Positions 8,970-17,199 of a stretch of 64,000 nt of DNA are shown in pieces (the first letter of the stretch is position 1; every line of letters starts with the position of its first letter). The notes under the pieces were generated by a model. The model did not search any database. It saw only the letters and a list, made by a program, of their open reading frames with translations, and had not been told where the DNA came from. The stretch comes from JAPHTQ01 sp050299175 (lineage in GTDB: Bacteria; Pseudomonadota; Gammaproteobacteria; Thiohalomonadales; Thiohalomonadaceae), in NCBI GenBank assembly GCA_050299175.1, contig JBNKVM010000005.1, positions 1 through 64,000 on the forward strand, written 5' to 3'. A program made the position numbers and the translations under genes.

Positions 8970-10319
8970 TTACCGCATAGTGACCAGTTCTTCTGAACTG
9001 GTGGGGTGAATGGCGACGGTGTCGTCGAACTGTTTCTTGGTTGCGCCCATCTTTAACGCAACGGCGAATCCCTGCAGCATCTCGTCGACGCCATGGCCGA
9101 TCATGTGGATGCCGACCACTTTCTCCTGCGCACCGACGCAGACCAGTTTCATCGCCGTCTTGGTCTTGTGTGCAGTGAGGGCGTGGTACATGGGGGTGAA
9201 GCGGGTCTGGTAGACCTTCACCGCCTCGCCGTGAATCTCTCGCGCCTCGCCTTCGGTCAATCCGACAGTGCCGATAGGGGGATGGCTGAACATGACGGTG
9301 GGGATGTTTTCATATTCCAGGTGACGATCGGTCTGGTTGTTGAACAGGCGATCGCCAAGGCGTCGTGCTGCGGCAATGGCAACAGGGGTCAATTGTGCAC
9401 GGCCTGTTACATCGCCAACTGCATAGACACCAGACACATTAGTGTTCTGGAGCTCGTCGGTAGGGATGTAGCCCCGTTCATTAACGTCCACCCCTGCGGC
9501 GGCGAGGTTGAGGTCGGCAGTCAGCGGTTCACGGCCAATGGCCCAGATCAGGGTGTCGAAGCCCTTCATGATGTGGCCGCTCTGACAGGTGAGGGTCAGG
9601 GTACCATCCTTCTCCTTTTCTACCTTTTCCAGATTGATGTTAGGCAGGATATTGATCCCGTCATTGACCATTTCTTCCATCAGGGTCTCGCGCAGCATGG
9701 CGTCGAAGCTGGCGAGGAAGTGCTGTCGGCGCAGCAGCAGGTCCACATCGGAGCCGAGGGCGTTGAGCAGGCCCGCCAGTTCAACGGCAATGTAGCCAGC
9801 ACCGACGACAGCTACCCGTTTCGGTTGCTCGGTGAGTGCGAAGAAGCCGTCGGAGGTGATGCCCAGATCGGCGCCCGGGATCTCTGGCACCATCGGCCTA
9901 CCACCGGGTGAGATCACGATATGGTCGGCGCTGTATTGCTCACCATTGACCTCAAGGGTGTGGGCATCAATGAACTTCGCCTGGCCCTTGAGCCAGTCGA
10001 TGTTGGAGTCGGCGAGGTAGTTGCCGTACCAGTCGTTGATACCCTGAATGTAGTCTTCACGGCCCTTGACCAACGTGGCCCAGTCGAAATCGTTAACCAT
10101 CACATCGAAGCCGTAACCCTGGGCATCGCGTAGGGCATGGGCGATGGACGCCGCGTTCCACATTACTTTCTTCGGTACGCAACCGACGTTGACGCAGGTG
10201 CCGCCCATTTTGGCCATTTCGATGACCGCGCTCTTTTTGCCATACATGGCTGCCCGTTCCGCGGCGGAGAGGCCGCCGCTGCCACCGCCGATGGCGAGGA
10301 GATCGTAGTGTTTGCTCAT
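8970..10319 (-). CDS. gor: Glutathione-disulfide reductase
   Basis: A 449-residue flavoprotein that reduces GSSG with NADPH. The FAD site GGGSGGLSAAERAA is at residues 11-24. The redox disulfide is C42-VNVG-C47, and the NAD(P) site is VVGAGYIAVELAGLL. The C-terminal HPTSSEEL carries the catalytic His of the partner subunit. I prefer the ATG at 10319 because an AGGA lies 6 bases upstream; an ATG two codons earlier (10325) is too close to that site. Expressed alone, divergent from the Cys-box protein at 10473. Confidence 0.95.
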   Translation of the reverse strand: MSKHYDLLAIGGGSGGLSAAERAAMYGKKSAVIEMAKMGGTCVNVGCVPKKVMWNAASIAHALRDAQGYGFDVMVNDFDWATLVKGREDYIQGINDWYGNYLADSNIDWLKGQAKFIDAHTLEVNGEQYSADHIVISPGGRPMVPEIPGADLGITSDGFFALTEQPKRVAVVGAGYIAVELAGLLNALGSDVDLLLRRQHFLASFDAMLRETLMEEMVNDGINILPNINLEKVEKEKDGTLTLTCQSGHIMKGFDTLIWAIGREPLTADLNLAAAGVDVNERGYIPTDELQNTNVSGVYAVGDVTGRAQLTPVAIAAARRLGDRLFNNQTDRHLEYENIPTVMFSHPPIGTVGLTEGEAREIHGEAVKVYQTRFTPMYHALTAHKTKTAMKLVCVGAQEKVVGIHMIGHGVDEMLQGFAVALKMGATKKQFDDTVAIHPTSSEELVTMR

Positions 10320-10472
10320 ATCCATTCCTGTCGATTGCTGGGGAGAGGGCCGCTGGCCGAACCGGGATTATCTCGTGTCAGGCTTCTCTTTGTAAGGGTT
10401 TGTCCGCTGCAATTAAAGCCTGATACTATCTTCTCGGATCAACGCCCTATGCTGCGAGGTTGTCTAAGAAAG

Positions 10473-11183
10473 ATGGCTCACATCTCATACGAATACCGTT
10501 TTCTCTTTGAAGATGGACGCGAAGAGGTTTTCGATATCCGCCTGGATTCGGTAACCCTGGAACCGGCAAACCTGATTCCCAAACATCCGCGTGACTGGAC
10601 TCTGCTTGAGTCGCACAAGTGTAGTCACTGTCCGCTGGATTCCCTTGAGCATCCTCACTGCCCGTTGGCGCTACGGTTGCAGCCGTTGACTGATCGCATG
10701 GGTGGCGTGACCTCCATCGACAATGTCGAGGTGACGGTGACGGTCTACGAGCGCAATATCACCCGCAGTGCCACCGCCCAGGAGGCGATCAGCTCGTTGA
10801 TGGGGATTATTACCGCCACCAGCGGTTGTCCGCACACGGTGTTCTTCAAGCCGATGGCCCGTTTCCACCTGCCTTTTGCCAACACCCGCGAGACCTTCTA
10901 TCGCGCCGCTTCCATGTATATGCTCGGCCAGTACTACCGCTGGCAGGCGGGCAAGAATGTCGATATGGAGTTGGATGGGCTGCTCGATTTCTATAGCCAG
11001 GTGGCCAAGGTCAACAAAGGCATCGCCGAGCGGCTGCGCGCCGAGCGACGTGAGGACGGTACGGTGAATGCCATTGTACTGCTCGATATGTTCGTCAAGA
11101 GTATGCCCGTGCTGATCAAGGAGACGCTGGAGGAGTTCAAGCCACTGTTCCAGCCCTATGTGGACATGGAGTTTAAGCAGTAG
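10473..11183 (+). CDS. Conserved protein with N-terminal Cys cluster, function unknown
   Basis: I do not recognise a characterised family. The start MAHISYEYRFLFEDGREEVFD at 10473 is preferred; the frame extends upstream but without plausible coding. Of 236 residues, positions about 47-65 carry KCSHCPLDSLEHPHCPLALR, a C-x2-C-x8-C cluster that could bind a metal. A helical segment follows (ATAQEAISSLMGIITATSGCPHTVFFKPMARFHLPF). There is no signal peptide or membrane helix. It is single, followed by a strong terminator. Zinc or Fe-S binding is a guess from the cysteines. Confidence 0.75.
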   Translation: MAHISYEYRFLFEDGREEVFDIRLDSVTLEPANLIPKHPRDWTLLESHKCSHCPLDSLEHPHCPLALRLQPLTDRMGGVTSIDNVEVTVTVYERNITRSATAQEAISSLMGIITATSGCPHTVFFKPMARFHLPFANTRETFYRAASMYMLGQYYRWQAGKNVDMELDGLLDFYSQVAKVNKGIAERLRAERREDGTVNAIVLLDMFVKSMPVLIKETLEEFKPLFQPYVDMEFKQ

Positions 11184-11507
11184 ATAAATACCTGAATATT
11201 TTTATCAAAATTTTTCTTGACTGTATTCCTTGGGATTGGCTAGAGTAACTGCGTACCAGTTATTGGTTACATCCCCAAGTTGAAAGGAAGGCGGAAACGC
11301 CTTCCTTTTTTTATATTTTTTTAACAACTTCATATAAAACAATTAGTTGCGGCAAAGCCTTTGCGCATTACCCGGAAATGATGCGATAATAAGCAACTTC
11401 TTATTGAGCCTCCGCTGTACTCCCTGAATCAAGAGACGCCAGTTCTCCGGGCGGCACGAGGCCACCTTTAGAATTTATTTTGCCCGCACGTTTGCCGGAG
11501 TCACTTG
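11184..11507 (+). other. Gene-free stretch with promoter-like and terminator elements
   Basis: This 324-base gap holds TTGACT (11217-11222) and TAGAGT (11241-11246) with 18-bp spacing. It also holds an inverted repeat TAACTG/CAGTTA (11246-11262) and a strong terminator (11286-11312). From 11313 to the SulP start only AT-rich DNA and GC-rich leader sequence are seen, and no convincing ORF. The promoter-terminator pair would make an RNA of about 60 nt. Confidence 0.5.
11286..11312 (+). terminator. Strong intrinsic terminator
   Basis: An 8-bp perfect stem GGAAGGCG/CGCCTTCC with a GAAA tetraloop, followed by seven T residues. It ends transcription from the gene at 10473, or a short RNA starting near 11253. 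Confidence 0.9.
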
Positions 11508-13280
11508 ATGCCCAATTTGTTTTGTAACCTCAGCCTGATCCGCTGGTTGCCGTTTCTGCGTTGGTTCCAACTGGTCAACCGCGACAGTGTGCGCGCCGAT
11601 ATCCTCGCCGGTCTGACTGGCGCGGTAATCGTGCTGCCACAGGGTGTCGCCTTTGCCATGATCGCCGGTCTGCCGCCGGAATACGGTCTCTATACCGCCA
11701 TCGTACCGCCGATCATCGCTGCCCTGTTCGGCTCATCCTTCCACCTGATTTCAGGCACGACCACGGCGATCTCCATTGTGGTCTTCAGCACCATCAGCCC
11801 GCTGGCCGAGCCCGGCAGCGCCCAGTACATCACGCTGGTGCTGACCCTGACCCTGATCGCAGGGGTGTTCCAGTTGGCTCTCGGTCTGGCGCGTATGGGT
11901 ACCCTGGTTAACTTTGTCTCTCACACCGTGGTGGTTGGTTTCACCGCCGGTGCCGCGATCCTGATCGGGACCAGCCAGCTGAAACACTTTTTCGGTGTCG
12001 ATATCCCGCGTGGCGAATCCTTCGCCCACACTTGGGTGGTGTTGTTTCAGAAGATGCCTGAGGCGAATCCCTATGTGATCGCCGTTGCCCTGGTTACCCT
12101 GATCAGCGCTATCATCTTCAAGAAGCTCCTGCCGCGCTGGCCGAACATGCTGTTTGCGATGATTGTCGGCGCGATCCTGGCGTGGTTCTTCGGGGCTGAG
12201 GAGCACAGCATTCGTCTGGTGGGTAGTCTGCCGGGGCAATTGCCGCCCCTTTCCCTGCCCGATTTTTCTATCGGCACTATCCGGGAGCTGGCTTCTGGTG
12301 GCCTGGCGGTTGCACTGCTGGGTCTGGTGGAGGCGGTTTCCATCGCCCGCTCGGTGGCCTCCAAATCGCATCAGCGGATCGATGGCAACCAGGAGTTCAT
12401 TGGTCAGGGTCTGGCCAACATCATGGGTTCCTTCGTCTCTTCCTATGCCTCATCCGGTTCTTTCACTCGTACCGGGGTGAACTACACCGCGGGAGCACGG
12501 ACTCCGATGGCGGCGATCACGGCAGCGCTCTCGCTGGCGTTGATCCTGTTGCTCATCGCACCGCTGACCGCCTATCTGCCGATCCCGGCAATGGCCGGCA
12601 TCCTGTTGCTGGTGGCCTACAATCTGATCGACTGGCACCACATCCACAATATCGTGCACACCAGCCGTGCCGAGGCGAGTGTGCTGGCGACTACCTTCTT
12701 CGCCACCCTGTTCCTGGAGTTGGAATTTGCCATCTATGCCGGGGTGATGCTGTCGTTGGTGATGTATCTCAATCGCACCTCGCGGCCGACCATTACCACC
12801 ATGGCGCCAGACCCGAGCGAGATAAACCGTCCGATGGTTAACATCGCCCGTCAGCCGCAGCCACAATGTCCGCAGCTGCGCATCGTGCGTCTCGACGGTT
12901 CGTTGTTTTTCGGCGCGGTAAACCATGCTGCCAATCTGTTCCGCAACTTCACCGACGAATCGCCGGAGCAGAAGCACATTCTGGTACTGGCTCACTCGAT
13001 GAACTTTATCGATGTGGCTGGGGCCGAGTGGTTGATGCAGGAGGCCGCCCGACTGAAGCAACTGGGTGGTGGGTTATATCTGTGTAACCCCAAGGAGACG
13101 GTTTGTGAGTTTATGCGCAAGAGCGGTCTGATCGATGCCATCGGTGAGGAGAACGTGTTCGATTCCAAGAGCGAGGCAATTCAGACCATCTTCCTCAGGC
13201 TGAAGCGCGACAAGTGTCGCCAATGTGAACGCCGTGTTTTCCAGGAGTGTCATAGCGTTCCGGTGGTTAAAGCAGCCTGA
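11508..13280 (+). CDS. SulP-family anion permease with C-terminal STAS domain
   Basis: A 590-residue inner-membrane transporter. It has about 12 helices, with the SulP signature near the N-terminus (ADILAGLTGAVIVLPQGVAFAMIAGLPPEYGLYTA). A STAS domain covers residues about 450-555 (LRIVRLDGSLFFGAVNHAAN ... HILVLAHSMNFIDVAGAEWL). The tail contains KCRQCERRVFQECH, a cysteine pattern absent from most SulP proteins and possibly metal-binding. Substrate may be sulfate or bicarbonate. The ATG at 11508 follows GGAG by 7 bases; a TTG just upstream is less likely. Confidence 0.92.
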   Translation: MPNLFCNLSLIRWLPFLRWFQLVNRDSVRADILAGLTGAVIVLPQGVAFAMIAGLPPEYGLYTAIVPPIIAALFGSSFHLISGTTTAISIVVFSTISPLAEPGSAQYITLVLTLTLIAGVFQLALGLARMGTLVNFVSHTVVVGFTAGAAILIGTSQLKHFFGVDIPRGESFAHTWVVLFQKMPEANPYVIAVALVTLISAIIFKKLLPRWPNMLFAMIVGAILAWFFGAEEHSIRLVGSLPGQLPPLSLPDFSIGTIRELASGGLAVALLGLVEAVSIARSVASKSHQRIDGNQEFIGQGLANIMGSFVSSYASSGSFTRTGVNYTAGARTPMAAITAALSLALILLLIAPLTAYLPIPAMAGILLLVAYNLIDWHHIHNIVHTSRAEASVLATTFFATLFLELEFAIYAGVMLSLVMYLNRTSRPTITTMAPDPSEINRPMVNIARQPQPQCPQLRIVRLDGSLFFGAVNHAANLFRNFTDESPEQKHILVLAHSMNFIDVAGAEWLMQEAARLKQLGGGLYLCNPKETVCEFMRKSGLIDAIGEENVFDSKSEAIQTIFLRLKRDKCRQCERRVFQECHSVPVVKAA

Positions 13281-13296
13281 TCTTTAACCCCGCGGC

Positions 13297-14292
13297 TCAA
13301 CCCAGTTTCAACGGCGGCTTATCGAGCCGCCGTTGTTGTTCTCGCAGGGTTAAAATCTGCTCTTCCCAGTACTTCACCGTATTGAACCAGGGAAATGCCA
13401 TAGGGAAGGCCGGATCCTGCCAGCGTCGTGCCAGCCAGGCGGCGTAGTGCAGCAGGCGCAAGGTGCGCAGCGATTCGATGAGTGCCAACTGGCGACGGTC
13501 GAAATCGGAAAATTCCTCGTAGCCTTCCAGTATCTCGCTTAACTGCTTCACCATATCCGGGTGCTCCCCGCTTAGCAGCATCCACAGATCCTGCACCGCA
13601 GGCCCCATACGGCAGTCATCCAGATCGACCAAGTGTGCGCCGCTATCGGTCCACAGAATATTGCCCGGGTGAAAGTCTCCATGTAGCCGGATCGGCGTGT
13701 ATGTAACGGAAGCGAAGCGTGCCTTGACCGAAGTGAGCAGTTCCTCAGCCAGATCGCGATACTGGCGTTCGTGTTCGGGAGGTAAAAAACTGTTTTCAAG
13801 CAGAAAGGCGAGACTTTCATCACCAAAGGTTTCTGCGGTTAATTCAGGCCGATGGGTAAAAGGTTTTGCCGCACCAAGGGCGTGGATACGACCGAGAAAC
13901 TGCCCCAGGCGATATTGGGTATCAGGGTCGAATAGTTCCGGGCTGCGCCCTCCACGGCGCGGAAAAAGGGCAAAGCGAAAGCCTCCGAAGTGATGCAGGG
14001 TATCGCCGTCGGCGTTTATTAACGGTGCGACGACAGGGATATCCAGTTCGGCCAGTGCCAGGGCAAACTGATGCTCTTCCAGTATCTGTTCGTCACTCCA
14101 GCGCTCAGGGCGGTAGAACTTGCCGACCAAGAAACCTTCCTGCTCCTCACCAATCTGGTAAACCCGATTTTCGTAACTGTTCAGCGCCAGCAGGGAACCG
14201 GTCGGCGAATAACCTTCGCTTTCCAGTGCATCGAGCACGGTATCCGGGGTCAGGTTCTCGTAGGGATGGTGATTCCCGATAGCTTCTGGCAA
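13297..14292 (-). CDS. srkA: Stress response kinase A (YihE/RdoA family)
   Basis: A Ser/Thr protein kinase with the choline-kinase-like fold that in E. coli protects against stress-induced MazF-linked death. Close motif matches are LNSYENRVYQIG, GKFYRPERWSDEQILEEHQFALAL, the catalytic loop RLHGDFHPGNILW and the metal motif VDLDDCRMGPAVQDLWMLL. The start is uncertain. A TTG at 14292 has AGGAAAG 7 bases upstream; a GTG at 14310 lacks a ribosome site, and starts further up would run into xthA. Length is 331 residues, close to E. coli SrkA. Divergent from xthA. Confidence 0.92.
   Translation of the reverse strand: MPEAIGNHHPYENLTPDTVLDALESEGYSPTGSLLALNSYENRVYQIGEEQEGFLVGKFYRPERWSDEQILEEHQFALALAELDIPVVAPLINADGDTLHHFGGFRFALFPRRGGRSPELFDPDTQYRLGQFLGRIHALGAAKPFTHRPELTAETFGDESLAFLLENSFLPPEHERQYRDLAEELLTSVKARFASVTYTPIRLHGDFHPGNILWTDSGAHLVDLDDCRMGPAVQDLWMLLSGEHPDMVKQLSEILEGYEEFSDFDRRQLALIESLRTLRLLHYAAWLARRWQDPAFPMAFPWFNTVKYWEEQILTLREQQRRLDKPPLKLG
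13309..13335 (+). terminator. Hairpin terminator for the SulP gene, inside the srkA 3' end
   Basis: A 10-bp perfect stem (CAACGGCGGC/GCCGCCGTTG) with a 7-base loop, followed by TTGTT. It lies within the last codons of the convergent srkA gene. Its T tract is weak, so it may act partly as an mRNA 3' stabiliser. Confidence 0.5.
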
Positions 14293-14329
14293 GGTAGTCT
14301 TTCCTGTCACTGTTGCTAGTGGTTTTACG

Positions 14330-15094
14330 ATGAAGATCGCCTCGTGGAATGTCAATTCACTTAATGTCCGTTTGCCCCATGTCCTGCAGTGGCTAGAGTC
14401 GGCCAAGCCCGATGTGCTGGCGTTGCAGGAGACCAAGCTGGTCGACGAAAAATTTCCCGTGACCGAGATCGGGGCTGCGGGTTATCGGGTGGCCTATTCC
14501 GGGCAGAAAACTTACAACGGTGTGGCACTACTAAGTAAGCACCCTATAGATGATGTGATTACCGATCTACCGGGATTGGATGATCCGCAGCGGCGAATTC
14601 TGGCGGCGACGATTAACGGTGTACGGGTGCTGGATCTCTATGTGGTCAACGGTCAAGAGGTCGGTTCGGACAAGTATGCGCACAAATTACACTGGCTGGA
14701 AAAGGTGCGTGAGTATATTGCCCGGGATATGAAGTCCCATGAGACTTATGTGGTGTTGGGGGATTTTAATATCGCCCCTGCGGATGCGGACGTTCATGAT
14801 CCCAAGGCTTGGCACGAGCGGATTCTCTGCAGTACGCCAGAGCGAGCGGCATTGCAGTCTATCCTTGACCTTGGCCTGACAGACACGTTTCGTCTGTTTG
14901 AACAGGAAGAAAAGTCATTCAGCTGGTGGGATTACCGTATGAATGGATTTAAACGTAACCTGGGATTGCGTATCGATCTGATTCTTGCCAGTGAAATGCT
15001 GGCAAAGAAGTGCCAGGCATCGATGATCGACAAGTTGCCACGCGGCTGGGAGCGCCCCTCGGATCATGCACCCGTGGTAGCTGAATTTTTATAG
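14330..15094 (+). CDS. xthA: Exodeoxyribonuclease III
   Basis: A 254-residue AP endonuclease and 3'-5' exonuclease of base-excision repair. EEP-family motifs appear in order: SWNVNSLNVRLPHVL, LQETKLVDEKFP (metal-binding Glu), YVVNGQEVGSDKYAHKLHWL, VVLGDFNIAPADADVHDP, SWWDYRMNGFKRNLGLRIDLIL and the terminal SDHAPVVAEF. It starts 37 bp from the chosen srkA start on the opposite strand and is followed after 8 bp by the mscS-like gene, so it may head a two-gene transcript. Confidence 0.95.
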   Translation: MKIASWNVNSLNVRLPHVLQWLESAKPDVLALQETKLVDEKFPVTEIGAAGYRVAYSGQKTYNGVALLSKHPIDDVITDLPGLDDPQRRILAATINGVRVLDLYVVNGQEVGSDKYAHKLHWLEKVREYIARDMKSHETYVVLGDFNIAPADADVHDPKAWHERILCSTPERAALQSILDLGLTDTFRLFEQEEKSFSWWDYRMNGFKRNLGLRIDLILASEMLAKKCQASMIDKLPRGWERPSDHAPVVAEFL

Positions 15095-15102
15095 GGTGGA
15101 CG

Positions 15103-15669
15103 ATGGCGACGTTCATTAAACAGATGATTGAGAGTATCAGCGCGTGGTTACCATCGTTGCTGACGGGCGTGCTGATAATGGTGCTGTTCTGGCTATTGGC
15201 TGGCGTGGTGCGTGGTGTGGTACGACGCATTGCTCGTCATCGTGATCCTGAGCGACAGAATGTACTGCGCCTGATTCAACAATTAGTCTATATTGGCCTG
15301 TTATTGATTGGTCTGGTCACTGCTTTAGGTACCTCGGGCGTGAATGTGACCGCACTAGTGACCAGCCTGGGCCTGGTCGGTTTTGCCGTCGGCTTTGCAC
15401 TGAAAGATGCGTTGTCGAATCTGATTTCGGGCGTGATGTTGCTGCTCTATCGTCCCTTCCGTATTGGCGACGAAATCGCTGTGGCGGGATTTGAGGGGAA
15501 AGTTATTTCCATCGATCTGCGTTATACCACGCTGCAACTTGAACAGCGTGCCGTTTACATCCCCAACAGTAAGCTCTTTACTGAAAGCGTGGTACTGAAG
15601 GAGACACAGCAGCATGAAAATCAACTTTCAAATGAAGTGGACACAATGGTTAATGCAGCTGATGATTAG
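15103..15669 (+). CDS. Small MscS-family mechanosensitive channel
   Basis: A 188-residue membrane protein of the MscS group. The pore-lining TM3 region is recognisable (VTALVTSLGLVGFAVGFALKDALSNLISGVMLLLYRPFRIGDEI), followed by the start of the beta domain (GFEGKVISIDLRYTTLQLEQRAVYIPNSKLF). E. coli MscS has 286 residues; most of the C-terminal alpha-beta domain is absent here and the protein ends in a polar acidic tail. Such short forms exist, so this need not be a truncation. It protects against hypo-osmotic shock by inference. Confidence 0.88.
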   Translation: MATFIKQMIESISAWLPSLLTGVLIMVLFWLLAGVVRGVVRRIARHRDPERQNVLRLIQQLVYIGLLLIGLVTALGTSGVNVTALVTSLGLVGFAVGFALKDALSNLISGVMLLLYRPFRIGDEIAVAGFEGKVISIDLRYTTLQLEQRAVYIPNSKLFTESVVLKETQQHENQLSNEVDTMVNAADD

Positions 15670-15700
15670 CCTTGGTCAGACCGGGAATTGAGCCCAATCT

Positions 15701-16174
15701 GTGTACACATTCAGATCTGCTGTTGAAACTGACTATCCCGAAATATGTAAATTGATTAAAAGTCGGGAGGAATTGCTGTGGGTTTACCCAGCTGGACGAT
15801 ACCCGCTTACAGTCTCCCAGTTAGAAGATCTGGCCCAAAAACGGATAGAACTTACGGTAGCTATTGTGGATGGCAAAGTTGCAGGATTTGCCGATTTTTA
15901 TGATCTCCAACTAGGAAAAACGGTTTTCATTGGCAACCTGATTGTGGGCAAAAAATATCGTGGTTACGGATTAGGTAAGTCCTTAGTTGTTCACATGACA
16001 GAGAAGGCTTTCGAAAAGTATGAAGTACCTGAAGTCAGGCTCTCAGTATACAGCGAGAACAGTCGTGCGTTATTACTTTATTCCCGCCTTGGTTTTGTGC
16101 CGTACGCGATCGACGAAAGAGTCAAGTCTGATGGACAAAGACTGGCGCTAATTCACATGCGCATGATGCAGTGA
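15701..16174 (+). CDS. GNAT-family N-acetyltransferase
   Basis: A 157-residue single-domain GNAT protein. The acetyl-CoA loop is at residues about 85-105 (NLIVGKKYRGYGLGKSLVVHMTEKAF), with conserved strand 5 and the NSRALLLYSRLGF segment typical of RimI-like folds. It begins with GTG at 15701; no good Shine-Dalgarno is seen. The codons are more AT-rich than in neighbouring genes, a hint of transfer. The acceptor substrate is unknown. Confidence 0.85.
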   Translation: MYTFRSAVETDYPEICKLIKSREELLWVYPAGRYPLTVSQLEDLAQKRIELTVAIVDGKVAGFADFYDLQLGKTVFIGNLIVGKKYRGYGLGKSLVVHMTEKAFEKYEVPEVRLSVYSENSRALLLYSRLGFVPYAIDERVKSDGQRLALIHMRMMQ

Positions 16175-16204
16175 ATGGTCGAGAAAAATTCAGCATCTAA
16201 TTTC

Positions 16205-17083
16205 CTATAGCCAGTTGGTCAACATTACACCCACACCGATACGGTTGTTGTAGTGATCGTAGTCGATGAGTGACTCGCCGTAGCCATTAAATATCTGTAG
16301 ATAACCGCGTAGGCGATTGCCAATGGGGAAGGTGTAGTCCAGTTGTATTGCGCCACGATTCTCGCTGCGTAGATTGTTGCGCAGCATGATACCCAGGGTG
16401 TGCCCCTCATATTTCTGCAGCATATTCAGTTCAAAATTTCCCAAATACTTCTCAATATCGGGATTGTCGTCACTCTGTTTTGATTCAGGGATGCGCCACC
16501 ATGGTTTGAGGCTGGCGTAAAAATTACCGCGCTCTGCAACCAATTCCAGCATGACACGGTTCCAGCTGCGTGAAAGCGGTTCACTGCGACCATTGGACTG
16601 ATGGTTGAGCGATAATCCTGCCAGACGCCACTTCAGCCCCAGCGCCTGTTCCTCAATAGGAAAAGAGAAGATCAGCTCAGGTTCATAATTGTTTTCACGA
16701 AACGGCGAGGAAGAGCGGCCGTTATAGGCCTGCCAGTACGATTGTTGGGTATAGCCGAAGGAGAAATAGCCTTTGCCGAAGAAGATACCTTCAGCGATGG
16801 GAACGCGAAAACTGAACTGGAATTTGATCTCATTTTCTTCGGGTAGTAGGTCGCTCCCAGCAGCCTGATAGGGTTCCTCATTGGGACTGGCGTTATATGC
16901 CAGCGGCAGAATGTATGTGGGACGGTAGGGGATAATGGAAAAAGGGTTGTCGCGGATATCCCACTCCAATGCCATCCTCCGATCAATCGCCGAGCCCTGT
17001 TCAGGTTCATCGGCGGTAGTGGTTTGCGGTGTAACCAGGGTGACAAACAACAGCAGGAACAGGGAATTTTTCATCATAGCCAT
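16205..17083 (-). CDS. pldA: Outer-membrane phospholipase A
   Basis: A 292-residue protein with a signal peptide (MMKNSLFLLLFVTLVTPQTTTA) and a 12-strand beta-barrel. The family motif NPFSIIPYRPTYILPLAYN is at residues 46-64. The catalytic residues align as H161-x-S163 (HQSNGRS) and N175 (SRSWNRV), keeping the exact spacing of His142, Ser144 and Asn156 of E. coli PldA. It hydrolyses surface-exposed phospholipids when membrane asymmetry is disturbed. The start lies among three close ATGs (17083, 17077, 17074); the ubiD gene diverges upstream. Confidence 0.93.
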   Translation of the reverse strand: MAMMKNSLFLLLFVTLVTPQTTTADEPEQGSAIDRRMALEWDIRDNPFSIIPYRPTYILPLAYNASPNEEPYQAAGSDLLPEENEIKFQFSFRVPIAEGIFFGKGYFSFGYTQQSYWQAYNGRSSSPFRENNYEPELIFSFPIEEQALGLKWRLAGLSLNHQSNGRSEPLSRSWNRVMLELVAERGNFYASLKPWWRIPESKQSDDNPDIEKYLGNFELNMLQKYEGHTLGIMLRNNLRSENRGAIQLDYTFPIGNRLRGYLQIFNGYGESLIDYDHYNNRIGVGVMLTNWL

Positions 17084-17199
17084 TTTAAGTAGTGGATAAC
17101 ATGATTGTAGAGGAACCCTTGCGGTGGGGGATACTTTTCGGGTTTGCCTCTGCATCATTGCCCACGCATAATGCTCCAAATCCAAATAGTGCTGCGATG

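Noticed and set aside
15103..15669. Truncated mscS pseudogene
   Set aside because: The pore and beta start are intact and the frame ends with a normal-looking polar tail; short MscS forms are common.
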